A stretch of DNA of 64,000 bases, taken from assembly GCA_965240325.2 (NCBI GenBank), contig OZ251228.1:496001-560000 (forward strand), given 5' to 3'. The DNA is from Rebecca billardiae RCC1528 (lineage: Eukaryota; Haptophyta). Numbering within the stretch: position 1 is the stretch's first letter; each line of letters opens with the position of its first letter. Made by a program: the position numbers and the translations under genes. The notes below the pieces were generated by a model. The model was not told where the DNA came from. It did not search any database and saw nothing but the letters and a program-made list of their open reading frames with translations. Shown one piece after another: positions 55,836 to 64,000 of the stretch.

Positions 55836-56180
55836 CACGCAGTCGTGTCCTAGACACGACTGCGGAGTACACATACCCATTTTCAGAGAGCTCATATGCG
55901 ACCAGAGAGCCCATGCAGAAGTGACGGTTCGTTAAACTCGTACCATAAAACTTTACTACAAGAGGCAGAATCAAAGCCGATCGCTGCCCTTTCAAGTTGT
56001 CCAGGACACACTCGTTTTCCGAGAGAGCTGTTAATCCTCGCAGATAGAGAGAGATGTCGAATCCCACCGGCCACCCGCATTGGGCCAAGAAGGCCAACGG
56101 GCCAATCGGGCCATTTGTGACAGGTTGCACGGAGAAATGACCGCCCGCGACTGACAGAGCGGCCGCCAGCGGAATACAGT
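55836..56180. other. Non-coding spacer
   Basis: Moderately AT-rich sequence between the GC repeat and the inverted pair. A short inverted motif (cacgcagtcgtgtcctagac and neighbour) lies near 55835-55862. No gene is supported. Confidence 0.4.
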
Positions 56181-57302
56181 AAGGGCAAGGGAGTCAAGGG
56201 TGCCCGCGCCCCAGTGGCGCGCTCGGCGGATGTTGGGATACAGATTTTTGCCCGGCGCCCTGCGGCGGCGGCGGCGATGGCGTGCTCCGCTGGCGGGGCG
56301 AGCGCACGGGGCACGGCGCTGCGGGCGCGGATGTGCCCGCGAAGCCGGCGCGTGCGGACGGGCTGTTGCGGGAGAGTATCGGGCGCCCTCCTGCGACGCG
56401 CGACTTGCGCCACGCCTCTTTCGCCTCGGCTCAGAGCAGCGCGCACGCACGCGCCGCCTCAAGGCCAGCCTTGCCGCGCCGCAGCCGACCGCGCGCGCGC
56501 CGTGCGCGGCGTGGTCGGGAAGGAACGGGCGCTGCTGCCGGGCGAGATGGCGACGTCATGGGCGCACGCCATGCCGCCCCGCGGCGCCGCGAAAGAGCAC
56601 GAGAACGGATCCGCACAGCTGTTGACGAGTGCTGATTTCTTGCCGTGCCTGAAGCCAGACCTGAGCTCGAAGAAGATGATGAAAGAGCATCAGCGCGAGG
56701 AAAGCGTCGCACCCAGCACTTCTACATGACCACGCGGTGATGAACATTCATGTAAGAGTAGCCCGCGTGCCCGTCTGGCACTGTTCTGTGTCTCAATGAT
56801 CGTCCCGACAACGGTCACGACCGCGAGGCAGTGCACACCATTTGTGACAAGTCGAAAAGGCGTGCAAACGGACCGACGACACTCTCGTCAAGGCGTGGCG
56901 GGGCGGCATGGCGTGCGCCTATGACGTCGCCATCTCGCCCGGCAGCAGCGCCCGTTCCTTCCCGACCACGCCGCGCACGGCGCGCGCGCGGTCGGCTGCG
57001 GCGCGGCAAGGCTGGCCTTGAGGCGGCGCGTGCGTGCGCGCTGCTCTGAGCCGAGGCGAAAGAGGCGTGGCGCAAGTCGCGCGGCGCAGGAGGGCGCCAG
57101 ATGCTCTCCCGCAACAGCCCGTCCGCACGCGCCGGCTTCGCGGGCACATCCGCGCCCGCAGCGCCGTGCCCCGTGCGCTCGCCCCGCCAGCGGAGCACGC
57201 CATCGCCGCCGCCCGCCGCAGGCCGCGGGCAAAAAGGTGTATCCCAACATCCGCCGAGCGCGCCACTGGGGCGCGGGCACCCTTGACTCCCTTGGTAAGG
57301 GG
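56181..57302. repeat. Large inverted repeat: arms about 400 bp, loop about 315 bp
   Basis: Arm 56181-56581 and arm 56896-57302 are inverted copies with roughly 95% or better identity. Both contain gggagtcaagggtgcccgcg or its complement at the outer end and gatggcgacgtcat or variant at the inner end. Transcription through it would give a long hairpin RNA. Open frames in the arms mirror each other and have no domain. Confidence 0.85.
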
Positions 57303-57400
57303 TTGGACACCCACGCGCTCGCCCAGTGCGGGGAGGGTTGGACACCGAGCCGCCGGTGTCCAACCCCCCGCCGGTATCCAACCCCCCTTCGCCGCCGACG
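57303..57400. repeat. Cluster of GGTTGGACACC words in both orientations
   Basis: ggttggacacc at 57301 and 57337 faces ggtgtccaacc at 57355 and the variant ggtatccaacc at 57372. The same word cluster appears at 60455-60520. The central pair (ttggacaccgagccgcc then ggtgtccaa) can form a hairpin. It may be element ends or a binding-site array. Confidence 0.7.
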
Positions 57401-57752
57401 GAGCGCTCCGGGGGCGGCGCGGGCGGTTCGGGTGGGCCCACCCGACCAAAATGACCCGCGTCGGCCACCGCAACGCCGCCTCGCGACCCACTTCGCGCCC
57501 CGTGGGCACCTCGCAGAATCGCGCGGCCCCGGTGCAGGCGGCGCGCGCCTGCGCGCGCGCTGCCGAGCGAGTGTGCGCGGATGGCGCGGGTTCTCCGCGG
57601 CGCGGAATGACGGGAAGGATGCCATCGTTCATGTCGCCGCGCAGCGCAAGGTCGCCGGCAGGTTCGCGCGCTGTCACGACCCTGCCCACCAGCGAGCGCG
57701 GATGGCTGAGCCGGGCCGCCAGCTCGATGCCTTGACGAGTGCGGCGGTTGGC
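57354..57752 (-). repeat. 400-bp repeat, copy 1 (inverted partner at 60084-60481)
   Basis: This matches 60084-60481 in inverted orientation with only a few differences. On the minus strand both copies are open and encode a peptide containing GIELAARLSHPRSLVGRVV and RGDMNDGILPVIPRRG. No known domain is recognised, so it is kept as a repeat. Confidence 0.85.
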
Positions 57753-60083
57753 GTAGATGCGCCGCCCGCAAGCGTCCTCGCGCACGTCCATCTTGGCATA
57801 CGTCCCGCATGACACTCTTGACGCGCTACTGGCCACACGTCGCCGGCACTTCGACAACCTGAGCCGCGGGCATTGTCTGAGCTCCTCGCCATGCGCACGG
57901 CCGAGGTCGGTGCTCAGCAGGCGTCGCAGACTCTGAGGGCAGGCTGGCGGTCTGGAACGATATGCGGGGAGCCTGCAGAATCGCGCTCGGAGTACCGTCG
58001 CTGGTCAGCACTGACCAGTACGAGCAGTCATGCTACAACGTTTGGTGCCAGCGCTAAGGTAGGGCGGCCCACAGGTTTAGTCGCTGACTCGGCACAGCCG
58101 TGACGACTTTGTCTCAGCCCGCACGCCCGCTACGCGCCGAGCCGGGCAGAGCCCATCCGCCCATGCATGCACCAGGCCCAGCCGCGTAAGCGCACACATA
58201 CCCACCTGGTCGCGGCACCGCTGACCAGTGCTCTGTGCGGCACGGGGTCGATGCGCCCGGCGGTCGGCGCGCATGCACGAGCCAGCCGACGGGCAGGTCT
58301 GGGATCCTTTTCGGCGTGGAGCGCCGTCGTGTGAGCGGCATGAAGTCAGCTGTTCCCCGGCGTTTGCGCATTGGGGAGTCGTGCTGCTACGGTGGGCTTG
58401 CCGCGCGCCAACTCTGCGACGCTGGCAAAAATAGGCGACGACAAAACTGCACTCGCAGCCACACGCAGCCCATTTTCATTTTGATGCCCTCGGAGCAGGC
58501 TCGGGCATGCACTCGATCGGCTCTGGCTGACGGCAGCGCCAAGCTGGCGGCACGGCGCGAGGATGTATGCGTGGCGTTGGTGGCGTGGGCAGACCGCAGA
58601 GCTACGCCGCACACGCACCGCGCGCCGCGCGGTTGCCGGTTCAGCGCCACGGGGGCTCCAGACACCCGGCGGCACGCAGGCAGGTCTGCTCGCCGCCAGT
58701 CGGGCTCGCCGGCCGCCGGGTACCAAACTTCAATCAACAACGACCCAGGATGCACACCCACGCCTATTGGCGAGGACTCGAGCTATCGGGTCCGGGCACA
58801 CCTCAACTGCACTCGCCGCCACCGCAGTGAAGCAGTGTCGCCAAAATACGCCCAGGCTACAGTAGCATGGTGTCGAACGCGAACGTGTCAGGGGCTAATA
58901 AGTAATAAGTTACGACATACGATTATTGCTGTGCTACTATTACGACAGCCAACTGAGTAGCTAGTAGTGTACAGTGAATAGTGAGGCGGCGCCGTACCAT
59001 CGGGCCCGGATCGGCGACGGCTGCTTCATGGGCGGCGGCAGTTGGCGGGCGTCGGACTCGGAGTCGATTTCGCCTGCCTACTGAGTAACTGAGCTGTAAG
59101 CGCCTATGTAAAATGATATAATTCTTAGCTAGCAGTACGTAGTCGTACGTAGTAAACTGATATGACTACACTGTATTCGATCGTGCTACGACCGTTTACT
59201 ATAAGGATAAGAGACGCACACAGCTCAGGCAGGCGAGATAGTTTCCAGCAGTTGTTCCGCCTACTTTTTTTGTTTGCATTGCAATTTGATTCATCAAAAT
59301 GATACGACTGCCGGGCGGGCGGCCCTCATTGCCTGCGTTGCCGTTGGCCTCGATCAGATGCGGATGAGCGCTAGGCGCGCGTGCGGCGTGAGACGCGGCG
59401 GCCGTCGAGTTGCCGTGCGAAAGCCACGCGCGTTGCTTGCGTGGTATTGGAAGGCTGTCATATGCTTCGTCCTGCGCCCCGCAGCTTGCTCCTCGTCGAC
59501 TGGCGGTGCCTACGATCAGCGCACGTGCATGCGAGCGGCGCCTCAGAACTGAGCCGTCCGTGCCGGCCTCAGCGGCGTCAGTGCCCGCCTGGCGCGCGAT
59601 GCGATCAACTCGGGGCACGAGCTGAGGCTGAGCGAGGAAGCATGTATCTGCGCGCAAGCCGCGTCGCATTGGGCCACCGATCGTGCGTTTACAGCCGCGC
59701 GAAGGAGACGGCTGTCGATGAGTTCCCGATCAGCCTGCACGAGCCGTGCATGCAGTGAAGTGGAAACAACAGACCGTAAGCGCCGTGGAGCCATGAATCG
59801 GAGTCTTCGGGATGCGTATGGTCGCGACAACATATGCGCATCTGTAAGCACCACCTGCGCACGTGGCTGTTGTCATGCCATGCATGAGTATTAGTTGCTC
59901 TGACAAGTACTCCTGTCAAGTTCAGGCTGTCAAGGGCTCGGCCCATTCGCCAAGGCGAGAAGAAATTATGCGTGCGAGGTGCATGGCATGCTCACCATCG
60001 GTGACTCAAGGCAGCGCGGCTTGCGCACAGGTACATGCTTGCTCTCCACGCCCGCGACGGTCGAGCGCGCCCGTATCCCTCTC
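57753..60083. other. Gene-poor region between inverted repeats
   Basis: No frame here shows convincing protein character. The middle (58870-59270) is AT-rich with short self-complementary words around 59130-59160 (agtacgtagtcgtacgtagt). The inverted partner of the 50090 dispersed repeat lies at 59390-59535. Confidence 0.45.
59390..59535 (-). repeat. Dispersed repeat, copy 2
   Basis: Inverted relative to 50090-50220. Shared words include gccgtcgagttgccgtgcg, gcgttgcttgcgtgg, gctcctcgtcgac and cctacgatcagcgc. Confidence 0.75.
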
Positions 60084-60481
60084 GCCAACCGCCGCACTCG
60101 TCAAGGCATCGAGCTGGCGGCCCGGCTCAGCCATCCGCGCTCGCTGGTGGGCAGGGTCGTGACAGCGCGCGAACCTGCCGGCGACCTTGCGCTGCGCGGC
60201 GACATGAACGATGGCATCCTTCCCGTCATTCCGCGCCGCGGAGAACCCGCGCCATCCGCGCACACTCGCTCGGCAGCGCGCGCGCAGGCGCGCGCCGCCT
60301 GCACCGGGGCCGCGCGATTCTGCGAGGTGCCCACGGGGCGCGAAGTGGGTCGCGAGGCGGCGTTGCGGTGGCCGGCGCGGGTCATTGTGGTCGGGTGGGC
60401 CCACCCGAACCGCCCGCGCCGCCCCCGGAGCGCTCCGTCGGCGGCGAAGGGGGGTTGGATACCGGCGGGGGGTTGGACACC
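60084..60481 (+). repeat. 400-bp repeat, copy 2, with GGTTGGACACC cluster
   Basis: Inverted partner of 57354-57752. Its right edge runs into ggttggataccgg, ggttggacaccc, ggtgtccaacccc and another ggtgtccaacccc up to about 60520, the same word set that borders copy 1. Confidence 0.85.
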
Positions 60482-60521
60482 CACGCTCGGTGTCCAACCC
60501 CATTCGCGCGTGGGTGTCCAA

Positions 60522-61034
60522 CCCCTTATTCCGCAGGCGGCCGCTCTGACAGTACAGATGTTACATTCACAGTGGACGCGACCTGTCCACCCGTCTTTCG
60601 GTACATCGCGCCCGTCCCATGGCGGCCGGCGCGTGGCGCGAGTGCTTGGAAACCACGGAGCACACGAATGCCGGTGGTTTCCGACCTTCGCCGCCACGGC
60701 CCGCCTCCCCGTTCGCCCGCAATCGGTACCGCAGTCTGGTGCCCAGTTCCTCTCACTCCCGCGTCGGCAGTGGCGCGAAGCCGAAGCGCATCGGGAAGAA
60801 GCACAACTGGGACCTGGATACAGGTGGTAGATAGAGCCTTCAAGGAGGCTGCTGTCGCGAACGAGCAGGATGCGCCGGTTGCGGTATGCGCGTGCACCTT
60901 TGCACGAACGTGTGCTGGTCTCCTGCTGCACTGCTCGTGCCGTACGCACGAGCGCGCAACCGTGCGCACGCGCTCAGGTGGCTCGGACCACACACGCGAG
61001 TGCTTGTGAAGCTCGCCTCACGAGGCCTTCGTAG
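60522..61034. other. Non-coding or decayed sequence
   Basis: Open frames on both strands are short and switch character repeatedly. I find no domain. It may be degraded gene or transposon sequence. Confidence 0.35.
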
Positions 61035-61470
61035 AAGAAGGCGGGCAACCGTAGTGCGCTAAGGAAGCAGAAGGAGATGCTCGCCAAACGCGTGCAGCGC
61101 GCGAGGGCGAAGCTTGCTACGGCGCGCGCGGCCTCTGCTGTTGCAGCTCGGGCCGCTGCTCCGGCCGTGCAGGCGTCTGGCGCAGGGTCCTCGGACAAGC
61201 AGGCGAACTCTGGGCAGTCTGCCTTTGCCGCCGGCAAGAAGTATCGGAAGCGCACGCATTTGGTCGTGCGCGTGGCGCGCTCGCGCGCCGTGACGCAGCA
61301 AGCAGGCGATCCTTGACAAGCGCCTCGCTGACGCTCAGCAGGCCGAGGCGACGAGCGCGGCGCTCGACCACGCTGACAGGCACGCCCTGAGTGAGGGTGA
61401 AGGCACCTTTCGAGACAGCACTCATCAGGCGCTCGACGTTGAGTATGTCATTGATCGCGCGCGTGTGTGA
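61035..61470 (+). pseudogene. Decayed coding fragment, unknown family
   Basis: One frame reads NRSALRKQKEMLAKRVQRAR and later FAAGKKYRKRTHLVVRVARS, ending at 61316. The +1 frame then continues ILDKRLADAQQAEATSAALD and GTFRDSTHQALDVEYVIDRA to a stop at about 61470. Coding-like composition across a frame change suggests a broken gene, perhaps of transposon origin. The Lys/Arg-rich helix could bind nucleic acid. No family is assigned. Confidence 0.3.
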
Positions 61471-62798
61471 TCACGGCAGCAAGACTAAGTCGCGCGAGGT
61501 GGAGTAGGTGGTAGCGCGCCTCTTCGCCGCATCATCCGCAGTTGACTGGCGTGCGCTAGCTCGCTCACGTCGCGCGCGGCAGCGGTCTGCTTCCACCCTG
61601 TGCGCACAGCGCGGCGCCGGCTGCACCGCCCGTTCCACTGGACGCCGGCTCGCTCGTCGTTGACGACTTCTTCTTCAACCCGGTCGCGCGGGCGCGGTGA
61701 TGGTACACTCCGGCAGGCAGATGCGGCGCACTGCTCTATGCGAGCGTGTGCCTTTCCACGACGTCGACTCAGGCTGCTACGCGTGGCATCCAGCTCGAGG
61801 CGGAGGTCGTCAGGGCTCGCCCAAGGTCGAGTCTGCCTTGCGTGTGCTAGGTCGCCGAGGTGCGGCCGCAGGGTGCTCGCTGGCTGACTCCTGACGATGA
61901 CGAGGAGTTGCGCGCCGTCGCAACCTCTCGCACGTAGTATCGTGCCGACCGAGTCGAGTCGGATGACGCTCGTGGCGGCGCACTCTTCAAATGACGCGGT
62001 CGGGCCCTTGGCGAGCTTGGGAGGAGGGCTCGGTCTGCTACATGTGCGTCAGTAGTCACGGCCTAAACCGTGCGCAAGACTCATTGAGTCGTACATGGCG
62101 CGGCAGCAACGGCCGCACCCGCGAGGGCCGTGGCCGGGCAGCCATGCTCCAAAGGGCCGAAATGTAACACCAAGGTCAGTTTCCCGTGCAACCTGTCTTG
62201 TGCTATTCAGCGAGGGAATTGTCCTATTAGTATCTATGCCTGCAGAAAGAGATTAATACGCGAGCAGGGGAATCGGATAGTACGAACGCAATCAAGCGTC
62301 ATCAAGGGGGGTGAATGCCATTCACTAGCAGCTCTCCCCCTGCTACAAGAGTACAAAATCCCCACCAGCATCACGCGCGCCATTATCTTTTTTGATTTTG
62401 CGGAGCACGTGCGCCGCCCGCCCGGCCCCGGCTTTCGCTCACGCTCAGACCTTTCGGGGGGGCCGTGCGCCATTATTATTATTATATATTATTAAATAAT
62501 ACGTAGGCGACACGACTGTCTGCTGTGGACTGTCAGTGTCATTCAGAATTTGAATTTTGATGTGGCGGCTAACCGCCTACGAGTCAAGTGCCGGCCCGGT
62601 GCCCGGACGACGTGACGCGTACCGACCCATGACTGACTCCGCCGTGACTGAGCGACTAGCAAGCCACCGGCCGGTTCGGGGCCGCCTGAGTCCCGCCCTT
62701 CGCACTGTTGCGTCGTCAGCCGCCTGGCTGACGTAGACGAGTAGTCGACGTCGGACTTCGTCTTACTTACGGAGCCAGTGTACGGATCGCCATCGAGA
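61471..62798. other. Intergenic region left of the flagellar pair
   Basis: No gene is supported. There is an AT microsatellite at about 62472-62502 (attattattatatatt) after a GC-rich block. The right end is downstream of the DRC8-like stop and should contain its 3' region. Confidence 0.5.
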
Positions 62799-63284
62799 TC
62801 ATTGCAATTCGAGAAGCGTGACGTAGTCCTCGTAGTGGACCAGGCCCGTCTCGCTGTCGGCGGCGAAAGAGAGGAACTCGTCCATCTCCTCGGTCGAGAA
62901 CTTCTCCGTCTTGGAAGACATCATGAGCTCGCGCAGCTTCTCAGCCTCGAGGTAGCCCTTGTTCTCCTTGTCGAGCACGCGGAAGGCGGTGAGCAGCTTC
63001 TCCTCTGAGTCGCGGGTGAACTGATTCTCGAGGAGAACGCGCGTCATCATCCGCTCGAATTTCTCGAAGCGGATGAAGCCCGTGGGCTCCTCCTCCTCGA
63101 TCTCGGCGATCATGTCTCGTAGGTCGGCCTCGGACGGGCACACGCCGAGCGCGCGAACGATTGTGCCGACCTCGCGCACGTCGCAGTGGCCTCGTGCGTC
63201 GCGGTCGAAGAGGGCAAACTGCGTCTTGATGTCCTTGGCGATCTGCTCCTTTCGAGCCACCTGCTCCCGCGCATCCAGCGACAT
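62799..63284 (-). CDS. DRC8: Dynein regulatory complex subunit 8-like EF-hand protein (EFCAB2/DRC8)
   Basis: 161 residues from MSLDAREQVARKEQIAKDIK; the frame continues to a Met at 63389, but family length (about 160) favours the inner start. Residues about 20-35 hold an EF loop (DRDARGHCDVRE), followed by VGTIVRALGVCPSEADLRDM and IAEIEEEEPTGFIRFEKFE. These correspond closely to the invariant parts of EFCAB2, where VREIGTII, CPTE and EEEEPTGYIRFEKF occur. A second EF-like unit has LDKENKGYLEAEKL, and the C-terminus is LVHYEDYVTLLELQ. DRC8 is a subunit of the nexin-dynein regulatory complex that links axonemal doublets and controls dynein. It has a single exon and is divergent from the RSP7-like gene. 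Confidence 0.85.
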   Translation of the reverse strand: MSLDAREQVARKEQIAKDIKTQFALFDRDARGHCDVREVGTIVRALGVCPSEADLRDMIAEIEEEEPTGFIRFEKFERMMTRVLLENQFTRDSEEKLLTAFRVLDKENKGYLEAEKLRELMMSSKTEKFSTEEMDEFLSFAADSETGLVHYEDYVTLLELQ

Positions 63285-63612
63285 CGGTGCGCCAGCGATG
63301 CCGGCGCGGCTTGTGTGGGCACGCTTTGCTCGCCACCGCGAGGCCGTTACCGGGACGCCGCCAAAGCGTGGGACTGCAGTCGTTTCCACCGACCGCCATC
63401 GCAGTTCAAGGCCCGGGCTGTTGTCAGCGCGAGCTGCAGCTGCCGTAGGTTAGCGAGAGGGAGCGTTAGGTGAGGCGCGACGCGCGCGCGGCGAGGCTTC
63501 GTGGGCGCGCAAAGGCGTCCGAGCCGCACGCTCGCGCAGTGCGCAGCGCTCGTCCGCTCACCGCGCGCGCGTGCGCCGCTGTCTGCCACGCGCGCGCGCA
63601 CGGAGCAGCGCG
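63285..63612. promoter_or_regulatory. Inferred bidirectional promoter of two axonemal genes
   Basis: The 328 bp between the two start codons separate divergent genes for axoneme proteins. A shared promoter would allow joint induction during flagellar assembly. No specific motif (TATA or X-box) was recognised, so this rests on arrangement alone. Confidence 0.45.
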
Positions 63613-63977
63613 ATGGCATCGAAGTACAAGGCGGACTTTGAGCTCCCGAAGGAGTTCCCGTCGATCCTGAAGGCGTTCACGCGCGAGATCCTGCGCTACC
63701 AGCCCGAGAACATCTACGAGTTCGGCGCCACCTACTTTGCGGATCTCTCGCAGGCGCAGGGGTCGGCCGCGGCCACTGGCAAGCCGCAGCGCCTCTCGCC
63801 CGAGGAGCTGGAGCAGATGTTCCGCACGCTCTTCCACGAGCACGACCTCGACGGGAACGGGATGCTGGACCACAAGGAGTTCAAGGCGCTCCTCGAGTCC
63901 GCCAAGCTCGGCCTCTCCGCCAAGGAGGTGCGGCGCGTGATGGCAGAGGCGGACGAGAATGAGGACGGCCTGATTGG
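63613..63977 (+). CDS. RSP7: Radial spoke protein 7-like RIIa/EF-hand protein, 5' exon (partial)
   Basis: The first exon encodes about 121 residues starting MASKYKADFELPKEFPSILK. Residues 10-45 form a RIIa dimerisation/docking motif (ILKAFTREILRYQPENIYEF then GATYFADL). Residues about 78-105 contain a canonical EF loop, DLDGNGMLDHKE, and a second EF-hand starts at DENEDGLIG. RIIa followed by EF-hands is the layout of radial spoke protein 7; RSP11 and ROPN1 have RIIa but no EF-hands. The exon ends at 63977 with GT at 63978 in the middle of the second EF-hand, and the rest lies beyond the window. It is a likely axonemal radial-spoke component. Confidence 0.75.
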
Positions 63978-64000
63978 GTGTGCGCACGCGCGCGCGCGCA
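63978..64000 (+). other. Start of an intron in the RSP7-like gene
   Basis: The donor gtgtgcgcacgc follows the codon for Ile in the second EF-hand, and a cg-rich dinucleotide run fills the rest of the window. The acceptor is outside. Confidence 0.6.

Noticed and set aside
56919-57857. Peptide with DACGRRIYANRRTRQ that faintly recalls a WW domain
   Set aside because: Both signature tryptophans are absent, and the sequence belongs to a 400-bp dispersed repeat.
1-64000. tRNA or rRNA genes
   Set aside because: No cloverleaf with conserved T-loop or rRNA core sequence was recognised by eye. A covariance-model scan was not possible here.

Overview
The window looks like nuclear DNA of a flagellated alga. 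It is very GC-rich, the genes have few short GT-AG introns (119, 121 and 206 bp in three genes), and proteins are rich in Ala, Arg and Pro. Axonemal proteins, an FG-GAP/REJ/GPS giant with thousands of Ser-Pro residues, and Golgi-type sulfotransferases and an exostosin-like glycosyltransferase fit a haptophyte such as an Emiliania/Chrysochromulina relative best. A pelagophyte or another alga is possible. The taxon is inferred from style and gene content only.

Layout. 0.4-12.4 kb holds four plus-strand genes: a multi-spanning membrane protein with a TIR-like tail, an LRR-TRP-type channel, a short vault/SPFH-like protein and a sulfotransferase. The first three only make sense once one short intron each is removed. 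13.4-14.8 kb carries a divergent pair of unrecognised genes, one of them a small secreted cysteine protein. 14.8-17.3 kb holds nothing I can support.

17.3-35.5 kb is one uninterrupted 18.2 kb reading frame of about 6,055 codons. It encodes a signal peptide, six FG-GAP repeats, two Cys-rich modules, about 2,700 residues of Ser-Pro repeats, REJ-like Ig folds, an EGF-like module, a GPS site with HLT, membrane spans, an IQ motif and a degenerate EF-hand pair. A second sulfotransferase converges on it (35.8-37.1 kb, minus).

38.1-45.2 kb is a complete-looking Ty1/copia retrotransposon on the minus strand. It has identical 386-bp LTRs, 5-bp target duplications, a polypurine tract, gag-protease in one frame and integrase-RT-RNase H in the -1 frame. 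The frames are joined by an in-phase GGGAAAC slippery site followed by a predicted stem-loop. Its RT region is broken by an 830-bp inverted duplication.

45.8-52.2 kb has two nearly identical exostosin-like genes about 4.5 kb apart. 52-62.7 kb is gene-poor and built of direct and inverted repeats with a few decayed coding fragments. 62.8-64.0 kb has a divergent flagellar pair: a DRC8/EFCAB2-like EF-hand protein and an RSP7-like RIIa/EF-hand protein that runs off the right edge.

Working picture: the giant protein, the channel, the sulfotransferases and the GT47-like enzymes could all serve a glycosylated, calcium-linked cell surface or flagellar surface. This is inference from domains and proximity, not evidence of an operon or a complex. 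No tRNA, rRNA or CRISPR array was recognised.
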